In this document: piece by piece, positions 16,795 to 25,965 of the stretch | How positions within the stretch are numbered: the first letter of the stretch is position 1 | Layout of the letters: each line of letters opens with the position of its first letter | Assembly: GCA_035942255.1 (NCBI GenBank) | Contig: DASZDG010000141.1 | Location: 1 to 64,000 of the forward strand | Source of the DNA: JALZEG01 sp035942255 | Lineage (GTDB): Bacteria > Actinomycetota > CADDZG01 > WHSQ01 | DNA length: 64,000 nt | Direction: 5' to 3' | Program-made: the position numbers and the translations under genes | Notes under the pieces: generated by a model | Seen by the model: the letters and a program-made list of their open reading frames with translations, nothing else | Told to the model about the DNA's origin: nothing | Database searches by the model: none

Positions 16795-18362
16795 ATCCAG
16801 CACCATCCGCTCGGGGGCCCGCCGCTCTGGCCCGAGCTCGTCACGATCCTCTCGACCTCTTTCCCCTTCACGGTCTCGGTGATCGTCGAGGTGGACTTCT
16901 CCGGCTCCGGGACGTCGCAGTCGTCGAACGCCCTGATGCGCGCGCGCCAGGCCTCCTCGGACATCGGCACGTTCGCCAGCACGGGGTAGTAGAAGACGAA
17001 GAGCAGACACGCGCCGGTCGAGAACAGCCCGATCGCGGCCTTCGCCTCCCACGTCCAGCCGATGCGCGTCGCGACCCACGCGAGCGCGAGGCACATGAAC
17101 GGGATCGTCGTCAGGAAGTAGAAGAGGAAGACGGCCTCGCGTTTGTACGTCAGCGCCGCCCACGGCAGGTACGTCAACAGGAACCCCGCAACGACGAGCC
17201 CGTCTGGGCCGGTCCAGTCCCGGCGGCGTATCCAGCGCCAGAACGCGTAGAGCACGGCGAGGATCGACGCGCCCCACACGAACGGGCTGCCGGTGGCGAG
17301 GACCTCCTTCACGTCGCCCGCGGGGATGTGCGGGTCGCATGACGCGCCGCCGCAGTACGCGTAGGAGACGGGCCGCTTCAGGAGGATCCACGACCACCAC
17401 GGCGATTGGTAGCTGTGGGTCGCGTCGAGGTTGTCGTGGAAGTTCGCCATCTCGAACTGCTGGTTCCAGACGTTGTTCACCCACGCGTCCTCGGCCCAGG
17501 GGACCTCGGTGTACGAGCCGCCGATCCGCCCGGCGTACGTCAGGCCGTAGAGGAGTATCGGCACGATCACGAGCCACACCGCGATCGACGGCAGCTCCTC
17601 GCGGCAGAAGCGGACCAGCGGGTACTCGTGGCCGTCCCTCCTGCGAGACGCGATCTCCCACGCGACCGTCAGCAGGATCGCGATCAGCAGGATCATGCCC
17701 CCCGACCACTTGGACGCGACCGCCGCCGCTCCGGCGATGCCGGCGGCGATCCGCCAGGGACGGTCGAGCAGCCCGTGCGGCCGTTCTTCCGGGGGCCGGT
17801 CGAGGAAGGCCATCATGCGGTCGCGGTCGTAGGCCACGAACAGCACCGCGGCGACTCCGAACATCGGGATGAAGACGTCGAGCATCGCGGTCCGCGACTG
17901 GACGAAGTGGAGGAAGTCGATCCCGAGGAGGCCCGCGGCGACCGTCGCGCCGAGCGTGGACCGGAGCACCTTGCGCGCGAGGAGGTAGAGGAGCGCGACC
18001 GTCACGGTCCCGGCGACCGCCGCCGTGATCCTCCATCCGAAGGAGTCGTAGCCGAAGACGCGGATGCCGATTGCGATGAGCCACTTCGACATCGGCGGGT
18101 GGACCATCGTGGTCTCGCCGCTGATCCCGCAGACCGAAGGCGACGCGAACACGTACCAGCAGGCGTCGCGCGCGTAGTAGACCTCGTCGAACACGAGGTG
18201 CTTGGGGTCCCCGAGCCGGGCGAACCGCAGCAGGCCGCTGACGAGCGTGACCGACAGCAGCGCGATCCAGTCGTGCGGCGTCCACTCGCGCCGGTTGTGT
18301 GGGGGTGCTTCGTCGGGCGGCGGGTCGTGCTCGACGGGTCGTTCGCCTTGGGCCTCTGCCAC
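16791..18362 (-). CDS. Protein O-mannosyltransferase (PMT family)
   Basis: A 523-residue integral membrane enzyme. It transfers mannose from polyprenyl-phosphate-mannose to exported proteins. The first outer loop has the catalytic acidic pair region FDEVYYARD (residues ~58-66) and later THPPMSK-type MVHPPMSKW. About ten to eleven membrane helices follow, with SRTAMLDVFIPMFG and the LDATHSYQSPWWSW loop typical of the family. Length agrees with actinobacterial Pmt (~500 residues). The N-terminal 25 residues are polar and cytosolic. It is divergent from the gene at 18393. Confidence 0.9.
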   Translation of the reverse strand: MAEAQGERPVEHDPPPDEAPPHNRREWTPHDWIALLSVTLVSGLLRFARLGDPKHLVFDEVYYARDACWYVFASPSVCGISGETTMVHPPMSKWLIAIGIRVFGYDSFGWRITAAVAGTVTVALLYLLARKVLRSTLGATVAAGLLGIDFLHFVQSRTAMLDVFIPMFGVAAVLFVAYDRDRMMAFLDRPPEERPHGLLDRPWRIAAGIAGAAAVASKWSGGMILLIAILLTVAWEIASRRRDGHEYPLVRFCREELPSIAVWLVIVPILLYGLTYAGRIGGSYTEVPWAEDAWVNNVWNQQFEMANFHDNLDATHSYQSPWWSWILLKRPVSYAYCGGASCDPHIPAGDVKEVLATGSPFVWGASILAVLYAFWRWIRRRDWTGPDGLVVAGFLLTYLPWAALTYKREAVFLFYFLTTIPFMCLALAWVATRIGWTWEAKAAIGLFSTGACLLFVFYYPVLANVPMSEEAWRARIRAFDDCDVPEPEKSTSTITETVKGKEVERIVTSSGQSGGPPSGWCWI

Positions 18363-18392
18363 GGAACGGGAGCATAGTTAGTCTGCACGCCT

Positions 18393-19916
18393 GTGCGAAC
18401 GATCCTGGGCGGCCTCAGAACGCTGCGCGAGGCGCCCCTGGCGCTCGCGCCTCTGGCGGCCGAGGGCGTCCTGGCCGCCGTTCTCGTAGCCACGGGGGCC
18501 TTCCCCGGCAACGGATCCGCCGCCGCCAGCGCGGCCGTCTTCCCTCTCGACGTCTTCTTCGACGCGAAGCAGGCCCTCGCGCACGGCCGTGGATGGCCGT
18601 GGTTCGCGGCGGCGGCCGCCCTGTCGGTCGTCGTCCGTGGGGGCGTGCTCGCCGCGACACTGTGGCTGAGGGACGGGCGGCCGGTCCCGTTCGAGGTCGC
18701 ATGGTGGCGGTGCGTCCGGCTGGCCGCCGTCGCGCTGGCCGCGCTCGTCCCCAGCGCAGCGCTGTTCTTCGCCGGCGTCGCGATCCGGTACGCGCCGTTC
18801 GTGTGGGCGGCCGCGCTGCTCGGGTTCGTCCCCGCGGTCTGGTTCGCGCGCCGCGCCGCGGCCCTCGATCTGGGCGGCGGAGCTCCGGCCGGCAAGGGTG
18901 TCCCCGAGATCGGGACTTTCCTCGGGTACGCGTTCGTGGTGACCGCGATCGCCGCTTCGATGTCGGTCCTGGGCGGGACCGGGCGGTGGGCCGCGGCGCT
19001 GCTGCTCGCGTGCACCGGGCCGCTGCACGCGCTCTACCTGCTGGGCTGGCGCAACCACCTCGAGGCCGAGACGTATCCGGCCGGAGGCGCGTTCGCGGCC
19101 GCGACCACGGTCGCCGTCGTGCTCGGCCTGGGGGCCGCGACGGCTTACGACCGCTACGTCAGGGAGTCGCCTCCCGCCGGGCGCGCGTCCTCCGCCGGGA
19201 CGCTCGCGCTCCTCGGCGGCGCGGACTCGACGAGCGAGACCGGGGCTCTCTCGGAGATCGACCCGCGCGACTTCGGCTTCGCTGCCTCCGACACCGTCGT
19301 GCTGTCGTATGCGGGGGCCGGGCGCCGCTACTCCGCGGCCGACACGCATGCATCGCTCGACGCGGTGGCTCGCAGGGTGGAGGAACAGCTGCGGCTGCTC
19401 GACCCTCCGGTCGTCGTGCTGGGACACTCGCAGGCCGCCGGCATCCTGGACCGGATCGCAGGTGAAGACGTCGCGGCCGCGGTGATCGCGCCGCCGCCGC
19501 GCCGCCCGCCGCCGGTGCGCGTCCCGAGTCCGGACCAACGGGGGCCGGGGAAGACCGGCGGCGACGCGGCGCGGGCGCTCGCGAGCGCCCTGGAAGCGGT
19601 GGGGCTGCCGGGCTTCGACGTCGACGCGCCCGCCGCGCCGGTTCATCTCGCAAGCCCCGGCCCCCTCTCGCGCGCCAGGCGTCTATCGGTGTGGGCCCTC
19701 GGCGACTCGGTCTGGTTGCAGGAGGACTGGCGCCGCCGCGGCGAGGTGAACGTCGTCGCGATCTCGGACCACGTCGGTGCCGTCAACGACGAGCGCGCGG
19801 TGGCGGCGACGCGCCGTTTCTTCGCCGGCGCATCCGTGCCGTCGGACTCCGCGTCCTGGCGCGGCGCGCTCGCGGCCGCGCTCCGCTACGCCTTCGAGCC
19901 GTGGCGGCCGGGATGA
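18393..19916 (+). CDS. Membrane protein with hydrolase-like C-terminal domain
   Basis: A 507-residue protein from GTG 18393. The first ~245 residues contain about six hydrophobic helices. The second half (residues ~280-505) looks like a soluble alpha/beta fold outside or inside the membrane: DTVVLSYAGAG, then VVVLGHSQAAGILD, which resembles a nucleophile elbow with Ser, and later VWALGDSVW and VNVVAISDHVGAVNDE, where Asp and His of a triad could lie. It may be a membrane-bound lipase/esterase-like protein. rsmI starts inside its stop codon (ATGA overlap). I do not recognise a named family. Confidence 0.6.
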   Translation: MRTILGGLRTLREAPLALAPLAAEGVLAAVLVATGAFPGNGSAAASAAVFPLDVFFDAKQALAHGRGWPWFAAAAALSVVVRGGVLAATLWLRDGRPVPFEVAWWRCVRLAAVALAALVPSAALFFAGVAIRYAPFVWAAALLGFVPAVWFARRAAALDLGGGAPAGKGVPEIGTFLGYAFVVTAIAASMSVLGGTGRWAAALLLACTGPLHALYLLGWRNHLEAETYPAGGAFAAATTVAVVLGLGAATAYDRYVRESPPAGRASSAGTLALLGGADSTSETGALSEIDPRDFGFAASDTVVLSYAGAGRRYSAADTHASLDAVARRVEEQLRLLDPPVVVLGHSQAAGILDRIAGEDVAAAVIAPPPRRPPPVRVPSPDQRGPGKTGGDAARALASALEAVGLPGFDVDAPAAPVHLASPGPLSRARRLSVWALGDSVWLQEDWRRRGEVNVVAISDHVGAVNDERAVAATRRFFAGASVPSDSASWRGALAAALRYAFEPWRPG

Positions 19917-20743
19917 GCGGCCGGCTGATCCTGTGCGGGACGCCGATCGGGAACCTCGACGACACGTCGCCGCGCGCGGTCGAGACGTTGCGGGACGCCG
20001 ACCTGATCGCGTGCGAGGACACGCGCCGGACGCGCAAGCTGCTGTCGCACTTCGGCATCGCGGGACGCGACATGGTCGTCCTCAACGACGCGACCGAGCG
20101 CCGCAAGGCCCCCGAGGTGGTAGCGGAGGCGCAGCGCGGCCGTACGGTCGTGCTCGTCTCCGACGCCGGGATGCCGGGGCTGTCGGATCCCGGCTACCGG
20201 CTGGTGCGCGCGTGCCTCGACGCCGGTGTCGAGGTGGGCGTGGTCCCGGGGCCGACCGCAGTCGTCACCGCGCTCGCGCTGAGCGGGCTCCCGCCCGGAC
20301 GGTTCGTCTTCGAGGGGTTCCTCCCGCGCAAGCCGGGTGACCGGCGCAAGCGCATCGAGTCGCTGGCAGGCGAGACGCGGACGATCGTGCTGTTCGAGTC
20401 GCCGCACCGCATCGACGCGACGCTCGCCGACCTGAAAGAGGTGCTCGGCGACCGACGCGCGAGCCTCGCGCGCGAGCTGACCAAGCTGTTCGAGGAGGTG
20501 CTGCGCGGCCCCCTCGGCGAGATAGCCGCCGCGCTGCGCGAGAAGCCGGCACGCGGCGAGATCACGCTCGTCGTCGAGGGCGCCGTCCACGAGCACCGGC
20601 ACGAGCCCGAGCCCGCGGAGCTCGCCGCCCGCGCGCGGGCGCTGATGGAGGCGGGCGTCGACCGCAAGGAGGCGATGGCGCAGGTCGCGCGCGAGGCGGG
20701 TGTGGCGCGCCGCAAGGTGTTCGACGCGCTGCTGGAGGAGTGA
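19913..20743 (+). CDS. rsmI: 16S rRNA (cytidine1402-2'-O)-methyltransferase RsmI
   Basis: A 276-residue tetrapyrrole-methylase-fold enzyme that uses SAM to methylate C1402 in the ribosomal P site. Diagnostic motifs: LCGTPIGNLDD at the start, IACEDTRRTRKLLSHF, VVLVSDAGMPGLSDPGYRLV, VVPGPTAVVTALALSG, FEGFLPRK, FESPHRI and ARELTKLFEEV. A C-terminal ~40-residue helical extension ends KVFDALLEE. The gene opens the conserved housekeeping block. Confidence 0.96.
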   Translation: MSGRLILCGTPIGNLDDTSPRAVETLRDADLIACEDTRRTRKLLSHFGIAGRDMVVLNDATERRKAPEVVAEAQRGRTVVLVSDAGMPGLSDPGYRLVRACLDAGVEVGVVPGPTAVVTALALSGLPPGRFVFEGFLPRKPGDRRKRIESLAGETRTIVLFESPHRIDATLADLKEVLGDRRASLARELTKLFEEVLRGPLGEIAAALREKPARGEITLVVEGAVHEHRHEPEPAELAARARALMEAGVDRKEAMAQVAREAGVARRKVFDALLEE

Positions 20744-20752
20744 TGCGAAAAG

Positions 20753-20778
20753 CGGTACCGCCGGGGGTTTCGGTACCG
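20753..20778. terminator. Paired CGGTACCG palindromes between convergent genes
   Basis: Two identical 8-bp palindromes CGGTACCG lie at 20753-20760 and 20771-20778, separated by 10 bases, in the 48-bp gap between convergent rsmI and the AbrB-like gene. They can pair into one hairpin and may act as a bidirectional terminator, or they may be a protein site. There is no long T run. Confidence 0.4.
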
Positions 20779-20791
20779 GATCTCGCTCCTT

Positions 20792-21079
20792 CTACCGGGT
20801 GATGACCTCGTCCTCGGGAAGCCGGACCTCGATGCGCCCCATCTTCCCGAGCTCGCCGGCGCACGTCTCGCAGACGCGCCGCTCCTTGTATTCGACCGAG
20901 GGGTTGGCGGCGCCGCAGAACAGGCAGAGGTCCTGCCGTTTCTGCAGGATCACCTTGTCCCCGTCGACGCTGATCTCCAGCTCGTCGCCCTCGCGGATGC
21001 CGAATACGCGGCGTAGCTCGGACGGGAGGACGATGCGGCCCAGCTCGTCGATCTTGCGCACTACCCCGGTAGACTTCAT
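20792..21079 (-). CDS. AbrB/SpoVT-family transition-state regulator with zinc ribbon
   Basis: A 95-residue protein. ATG 21079 is chosen because the SpoVT-AbrB domain starts right there: MKSTGVVRKIDELGRIVLPS, then LRRVFGIREGDELEISVDGDKVILQK. The C-terminal ~45 residues hold CLFCG and CETC, a zinc ribbon. The N-terminal swapped-hairpin barrel binds DNA as a dimer or tetramer. It is divergent from metG, the same arrangement as abrB-metS in Bacillus. It may autoregulate through inverted repeats in the 210-bp intergenic region. Confidence 0.9.
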   Translation of the reverse strand: MKSTGVVRKIDELGRIVLPSELRRVFGIREGDELEISVDGDKVILQKRQDLCLFCGAANPSVEYKERRVCETCAGELGKMGRIEVRLPEDEVITR

Positions 21080-21128
21080 CCCAGTCAGACCCCTTGCTTC
21101 CCCAGGCTCCCAGCGCTCCGCCACATCG

Positions 21129-21149
21129 TGCACCGCTCCCAACGGTGCA
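21129..21149. promoter_or_regulatory. Inverted repeat upstream of the AbrB-like gene
   Basis: TGCACCG, 7 bases, CGGTGCA: a perfect 7-bp inverted repeat. It lies 50 bp upstream of the AbrB-like start in the divergent region shared with metG. It could be an operator or an mRNA leader hairpin. Confidence 0.4.
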
Positions 21150-21154
21150 GGCAG

Positions 21155-21168
21155 TTACTGGTAAGTAA
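21155..21168. promoter_or_regulatory. AT-rich inverted repeat in the abrB-like/metG intergenic region
   Basis: TTACT-GGTA-AGTAA, followed by an A/T-rich stretch TGGATATCTTGAA. This is the lowest-G+C part of the region and a likely promoter/operator zone. AbrB-type regulators favour flexible A/T-rich DNA, so autoregulation is plausible but unproven. Confidence 0.35.
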
Positions 21169-21289
21169 TGGATATCTTGAACGCCCATACGGCGGAAGTC
21201 AAACATCAAACCGGTCAATCCGGTCACGGATTTGCCCGGAGCGCCCCGGTTTGCCAGCATCTGGAAAGGCAGAAATTGGAGATTCCTGG

Positions 21290-22843
21290 ATGAGTCGCGA
21301 AATCTTTTACCTCACGACGCCCATCTTCTACATCAACGACGTCCCGCACCTCGGCCATGCGTACAACGCGGTCAACTCGGATTTCGTCTGCCGCTTCCGC
21401 CGGATGCAGGGCCGGAGCGTCCATTTCCTCACCGGCACGGACGAGCACGGCGAGAAGGTCATGCGGACGGCCGAGGCCAAGGGGGTCGCCCCGAAGGAGT
21501 GGGCCGACCAGATCGTGCCGCGGTGGACGGAGGTCTGGGAGGCGCTCGACATCTCGAACGACGACTTCATCCGGACGACCGAGCCCCGCCACGAGGGCCC
21601 CGTCCAGGCGTTCGTGCAGGGGCTCTACGACAAGGACGAGATCTACCTCGGGACGTACGAGGGCCTCTACTGCGTGGGGTGCGAGCAGTTCAAGCTTCCC
21701 GACGAGCTCGTCGACGGCAACTGCCCCCTGCACGGCGTGCCGCCGGAGGTCGTGAAGGAGGACAACTACTTCTTCCGGCTCTCGAAGTACGCCGATCGGC
21801 TGATCGAGTGGTACGAGAACGACGAGCGCTCGGTGCTGCCGGAGGCGCGGCGCAACGAGGTGCTGGGCAAGGTGCGCCAGGGGCTCGACGACCTGTCGAT
21901 CTCGCGCGTGAGCTTCGACTGGGGGATCCCCGTCCCGTGGGACGAGAAGCACGTGATCTACGTGTGGGTCGACGCGCTGCAGAACTACATCACCGCGATC
22001 GGCTACGGCAGCGACGAGGACGGGTTCCGGAGGATCTGGCCGGCCGACGTGCACATGATCGGCAAGGACATCCTGTGGTTCCACGCCGTGATCTGGCCGG
22101 CGATGCTGATGGCGCAGGGGCTGCCGCTGCCGAAGACGGTGTTCGCCCACGGGTTCCTCCAGGTCGGCGGCGAGAAGATGAGCAAGAGCAAGCTCACCGG
22201 CATCTCGCCGCACGACCTCATCGCGACGTTCGGCTCCGACGGCTACCGCTACTACTTCGTGCGCGAGATGTCGTTCGGCCAGGACGGCAACTTCTCGTGG
22301 GAGAGCATGGTCGACCGCTACAACGTCGACCTCGCCAACGACTTCGGGAACCTCGCGTCGCGGGTGCTGTCGATGGCGTCGCGGTACCTCGACGGCGCCG
22401 TGCCGCGGCCCCCGTCGGAGGACGAGCTGGCCGACGCGGATCGGGCCCTGCGCGCCGTGCACGAGGCGTCGCTGCGCGACATGACGGCGGCCGTCGACGA
22501 GCTCGCTCCGCACGACGCGCTGAAGGCCGCGTGGGCGTTCGTCCGCAAGTGCAACGCGTACGTCGAAGAGGTCGCGCCGTGGTCGCTGGCGAAGGATCCG
22601 GCTCAGCGCCGGCGTCTCGAGTGCGTGCTGTACGTGCTGCTCGACTCGCTGCGGCAGCTCGCGCTGATGACGGCGCCGATCACGCCGCGTGCCGCGCAGG
22701 AGCTGTGGGAGCGGCTCGGGCTCGGGGGCCGCGTGGACGAGCAGACGTTCGAGTCGCAGTCGGGCTGGGACCTCGTCCCCGAGGGTGCAGCGGTGCGCAC
22801 CGGCGACCCGTTGTTCCCCCGCCTCGAGGAAGCGCGCGCGTAG
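21290..22843 (+). CDS. metG: Methionyl-tRNA synthetase
   Basis: A 517-residue class I synthetase that charges tRNA-Met. The start at 21290 gives MSREIFYLTTPIFYIND; the HIGH motif is PHLGHAYNA (residues ~20-28) and the KMSKS loop is GEKMSKSKL (residues ~300). A single zinc-knuckle-like CVGCE...CPLHG is present. The length matches the short form without the C-terminal tRNA-binding OB domain. The anticodon-binding helical domain follows (ANDFGNLASRVLSM). It heads the metG-tatD-rsmA operon; tatD starts 5 bp after its stop. Confidence 0.97.
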   Translation: MSREIFYLTTPIFYINDVPHLGHAYNAVNSDFVCRFRRMQGRSVHFLTGTDEHGEKVMRTAEAKGVAPKEWADQIVPRWTEVWEALDISNDDFIRTTEPRHEGPVQAFVQGLYDKDEIYLGTYEGLYCVGCEQFKLPDELVDGNCPLHGVPPEVVKEDNYFFRLSKYADRLIEWYENDERSVLPEARRNEVLGKVRQGLDDLSISRVSFDWGIPVPWDEKHVIYVWVDALQNYITAIGYGSDEDGFRRIWPADVHMIGKDILWFHAVIWPAMLMAQGLPLPKTVFAHGFLQVGGEKMSKSKLTGISPHDLIATFGSDGYRYYFVREMSFGQDGNFSWESMVDRYNVDLANDFGNLASRVLSMASRYLDGAVPRPPSEDELADADRALRAVHEASLRDMTAAVDELAPHDALKAAWAFVRKCNAYVEEVAPWSLAKDPAQRRRLECVLYVLLDSLRQLALMTAPITPRAAQELWERLGLGGRVDEQTFESQSGWDLVPEGAAVRTGDPLFPRLEEARA

Positions 22844-22848
22844 CGTCC

Positions 22849-23607
22849 GTGTGGTTCGACTCCCACTGCCACCTGTTCGACGTCGAGGGTGAGCCGGGCG
22901 ACGTAGCCCAGCGCGCCGCCGCCGCCGGCGTCACCGGCATGCTCGTATGCGGCACAGACGTCGCGACGTCGGAGCGCGCCGCCGAGCTGGCGGAGCTGCC
23001 CGGCGTGTGGGCGGCGGCGGGCCTACACCCGACGTCGGCCAAGGAGTGGACGGACGAGGTCGCGGGGCGCATCGAGACGCTCCTCGCGCGGGGGCGCGTC
23101 GTCGCCGTCGGCGAGAGCGGCCTCGACATGTACTGGGACACGTCGTACCTGGACCTGCAGCGTGAGGTGTTCGAGGCGCACATCCGGTGGGCGAAAGAGC
23201 ACGACAAGGCGCTGGTCATACACACGCGCGAGTCGATCGACGAGGCGCTGCAGACGCTGGAGGACGTGTCGCCGCCCGAGCGCTTCGTCTTCCACTGCTG
23301 GTCGGGCGACGCGGCGCGGATGGAGCGAGCGCTGGATCTCGGCGCCTACGTCTCGTTCGCCGGCAACGTGACGTTCAAGAGCGCCGGCGCGCTGCGCGAG
23401 CTCGCCGCGCGCGTCCCCGAGGAGAGGCTGCTCGTCGAGACCGACTCGCCGTACCTCGCGCCGGTGCCACACCGTGGGAAGCCGAACGAACCCGCTCACT
23501 GCGCTCTCGTCGGGGCGGCGGTAGCAGAGGCGCGCGGCGAGCCGCTCGAGCGCGTGGCGGAGGCGACGGCGCGGAACGCGCAGCGGTTCCTCGGCATCTC
23601 TGCGTGA
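22849..23607 (+). CDS. tatD: TatD-family metal-dependent DNase
   Basis: A 252-residue TIM-barrel hydrolase with GTG start 22849. Metal ligands: DSHCH (residues 4-8), GESGLD, IHTRE, FHCWSG and ETDSPYLAP. TatD proteins are 3'-5' exonucleases in DNA repair and turnover. Its stop overlaps the rsmA start by one base (TGATG). The same gene pair occurs in this order in Bacillus (yabD/ksgA region) and in actinobacteria. Confidence 0.95.
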   Translation: MWFDSHCHLFDVEGEPGDVAQRAAAAGVTGMLVCGTDVATSERAAELAELPGVWAAAGLHPTSAKEWTDEVAGRIETLLARGRVVAVGESGLDMYWDTSYLDLQREVFEAHIRWAKEHDKALVIHTRESIDEALQTLEDVSPPERFVFHCWSGDAARMERALDLGAYVSFAGNVTFKSAGALRELAARVPEERLLVETDSPYLAPVPHRGKPNEPAHCALVGAAVAEARGEPLERVAEATARNAQRFLGISA

Positions 23608-24428
23608 TGGAGCTCCTCGGCGCCCGGCGGCTCCGCGAGCTCCTCGACGCGCACGGCGTCCGGCCCTCGAAGTCCCTCGGGCAGAACTTCGTGATCGACC
23701 CCAACACGATCAGGAAGGTCGTCGCGGTCTCGGGCGTGGGGCCGGACGACCACGTGCTCGAGATCGGCGCGGGGGCCGGGTCGCTGACGCTCGGGCTTGC
23801 GGGGGCCGCGCGCCGCGTCACCGCTCTGGAGTTCGACCGGTCCCTGCATCCCGTCCTGGCCGAGACGCTCCGCGGCGTGGAGAACGTAGAGGTCGTGCAC
23901 GGCGACGCGACGAAGCTCGACTGGGCCGCCGTGGATGCGAACGCGCTGGTCGCGAACCTCCCGTACAACATCGCGACGCCGCTCGTGCTCGAAGCGCTGC
24001 AGCGCGCGCCGGCGCTGCGGGCGATCACGGTGATGACGCAGCGGGAGGCGGGGGAGCGGCTGGCCGCGGCCCCCGGGTCCAAGACCTACGGCCACGTCAG
24101 CGTCGTCGTCGCCTACTACGCGACCGCCGAGGTCGCCGCGCCGGTCTCGCGCCGGGTGTTCTTCCCGGAGCCCAACGTCGACTCGGTGCTGGTGCGGCTC
24201 GTCCGGCGCGACTCCGTCGCGCGGGCCGATCCGGCGAACCTGTTCTCGCTGACGCGCGCCGCGTTCGCCCAGCGGCGGAAGACGTTGCGGAACTCTCTCG
24301 GTCCCGTCGCCGGCGCGACGGAACGCGTCGAGGACGCGCTACGGGCGGTGGGAGTGGTCCCCACCGCCCGTCCGGAAGAGCTCGGGATCGATCAGTGGCT
24401 AGCTCTGGAGAGCCAGCTGTTCCCCTAG
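23607..24428 (+). CDS. rsmA: 16S rRNA dimethyladenosine transferase RsmA
   Basis: A 273-residue SAM-dependent enzyme that dimethylates A1518 and A1519 of 16S rRNA. Motifs: KSLGQNFVIDPNTIRK, LEIGAGAGSLTLGL (SAM-binding), NLPYNIATPL (catalytic NLPY), QREAGERL and FFPEPNVDSVLVRL. The C-terminal helical domain ends AFAQRRKTLRNSL...LGIDQWLAL. The last 30 bases overlap the end of the convergent ferritin-like gene. Confidence 0.96.
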   Translation: MELLGARRLRELLDAHGVRPSKSLGQNFVIDPNTIRKVVAVSGVGPDDHVLEIGAGAGSLTLGLAGAARRVTALEFDRSLHPVLAETLRGVENVEVVHGDATKLDWAAVDANALVANLPYNIATPLVLEALQRAPALRAITVMTQREAGERLAAAPGSKTYGHVSVVVAYYATAEVAAPVSRRVFFPEPNVDSVLVRLVRRDSVARADPANLFSLTRAAFAQRRKTLRNSLGPVAGATERVEDALRAVGVVPTARPEELGIDQWLALESQLFP

Positions 24429-24893
24429 CTGTCCCGACATGATCTCGAGGTTCTGGGCCGTCGCCAGCTCCTCTTCGAGGTTCTGCTGGAGCAGGGAGAT
24501 GACCTCGGTCCGGCCGAGCTGCCCGGCGAGCTTGATGAGGCCCGAGTACGACACGATCTCGTAGTGCTCGGCCTTTAGCGCGGCCTCGGCGGTGAACACG
24601 TTAAGCACCGGCTCGGCCGGGTCCTCGCCGACGAAGTCCTTGAACTCCTTGACGAGCCCGATGACCCCGGCGCATGCCTCCTTCTCGGGGCTCTCGCCGA
24701 TCGCCTCGAAGACGCTCTCGAGGCGCTTGATGTGTCCCTGGGTCTCCTCGCGGTGCTCGCGCAGGGCCTCGGCGAGCTTCGGGTCGGCCACCTTCTCGGC
24801 CATCTCCGTCAGCGCCTGGGCCTGGCGGAACTCGGCGTCGTACAGGTCTTTCAGCTCGTGCTTGAACAGGTCGGCTCCGGTGTTCACGGGCAT
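24399..24893 (-). CDS. DUF892/YciE-type ferritin-like protein
   Basis: A 164-residue four-helix protein, ATG 24893 preceded by AGGAGGG. Family features: LFKHELKDLYDAEFRQAQAL at the N-terminus, LREHREETQGHIKRLE, then AEHYEIVSYSGLIKLA and EEELATAQNLEIM. The Glu/His residues in these helices fit the di-metal site of ferritin-like folds. Members are linked to stress responses. It is an insert into an otherwise core block, convergent to rsmA and divergent to ispE, with its own ribosome-binding site. Confidence 0.9.
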   Translation of the reverse strand: MPVNTGADLFKHELKDLYDAEFRQAQALTEMAEKVADPKLAEALREHREETQGHIKRLESVFEAIGESPEKEACAGVIGLVKEFKDFVGEDPAEPVLNVFTAEAALKAEHYEIVSYSGLIKLAGQLGRTEVISLLQQNLEEELATAQNLEIMSGQLGEQLALQS

Positions 24894-25026
24894 CCCTCCT
24901 CGTCGGTCTTCCTTCGTGGCCGTTCGCCGAGGCGACCGGTCGGGTCGTCGTCTGAGCACACCTACCCAGGGGCCGGGAGAGCGAACCGGGGCCGCGAAGC
25001 TTGTCGAGCGTTTACCGTTTGCCGGG

Positions 25027-25941
25027 ATGGATGCGACGCAAGCACCCGCTCGGGTGCGGATCAAGACCCACGCGAAGCTGAACCTGTTCCTGCGCGTGCT
25101 CGGCCGGCGGGCCGACGGCTATCACGAGGTCGAGACGATCCTCCACGGGATCGAGATGGGCGACGACATCGACGTCGAGCTCACCGACACCGGGAAGGTC
25201 GAGATCGAGATGACGCTCGCCGACTCCGTCAGCGACCTGCTGCCGCCGTCCGAGCAGAACACCGTCTGGCACGCGGCCCAGCACCTCATCGAGCACCAGG
25301 GGGCGCTCAACGAGGGGGTCCGGATCAAGATCGTCAAGCGGATCCCGATCGGGGCCGGCCTCGGCGGCGGGAGCGGCAACGCCGCGGGGGTCCTCGTCGC
25401 GTTGAACGAGCTGTGGAAGACCGAGCTGAACCGCGACGGGCTCGTCGGCATCGCGGGGCGAGTCGGCTCCGACGTCCCCTACTGCATCTCCGGCGGGACA
25501 GCGCTCGCGACCGCGCGCGGCGAGAGCCTGACGCCGCTGCCGTCGCCGGCCACGTTGTGGTTCGTCCTCGGGATCTCGCACGACCCGCTGCTGACGCGGG
25601 ACGTGTACGGGGCGTGGGAGCCGGGCCGGGAGGCGGAGCCCGTCGGGAGCGCGGAGATGACGCTCGCGCTCGGCTCTCAGGACGTCGAGGAGGTCGCCGC
25701 GCTCCTGTACAACGACCTCGAGCGGCCGGCCTTCACGTTGCGCCCCGAGCTCGCGGGCAAGAAGGAGGCGCTGGTGCGGGCGGGGTCGCTGGGGGCCGCG
25801 ATGTCCGGGTCGGGCCCGACGCTGTTCGGCGTCGCCGCGGACGAGGCGCACGCGCGGGAGGTCGCCGCCCGCGTCGAGGACGAGTTCGACAAGGTCGTGG
25901 TGACGTGCTCCCGCCCCGAGTGCATCGAGCGCCTCGACTAG
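25027..25941 (+). CDS. ispE: 4-diphosphocytidyl-2-C-methyl-D-erythritol kinase
   Basis: A 304-residue GHMP kinase of the MEP isoprenoid pathway; it phosphorylates CDP-ME. Motifs: THAKLNLFLRVLGRRADGYHEVET, the ATP loop IPIGAGLGGGSGNAAG, RVGSDVPYCISGGTAL and AAMSGSGPTLFG. ATG 25027 puts the family N-terminus 10 residues in. It is followed by tRNA-Gln and glmU. Confidence 0.96.
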   Translation: MDATQAPARVRIKTHAKLNLFLRVLGRRADGYHEVETILHGIEMGDDIDVELTDTGKVEIEMTLADSVSDLLPPSEQNTVWHAAQHLIEHQGALNEGVRIKIVKRIPIGAGLGGGSGNAAGVLVALNELWKTELNRDGLVGIAGRVGSDVPYCISGGTALATARGESLTPLPSPATLWFVLGISHDPLLTRDVYGAWEPGREAEPVGSAEMTLALGSQDVEEVAALLYNDLERPAFTLRPELAGKKEALVRAGSLGAAMSGSGPTLFGVAADEAHAREVAARVEDEFDKVVVTCSRPECIERLD

Positions 25942-25965
25942 GCTAATCGGGCACCGTCGGTGCGG

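Noticed and set aside
21080..21289. T-box or SAM riboswitch ahead of metG
   Set aside because: No T-box NNTGGNACC-type element, specifier loop or SAM core could be seen.
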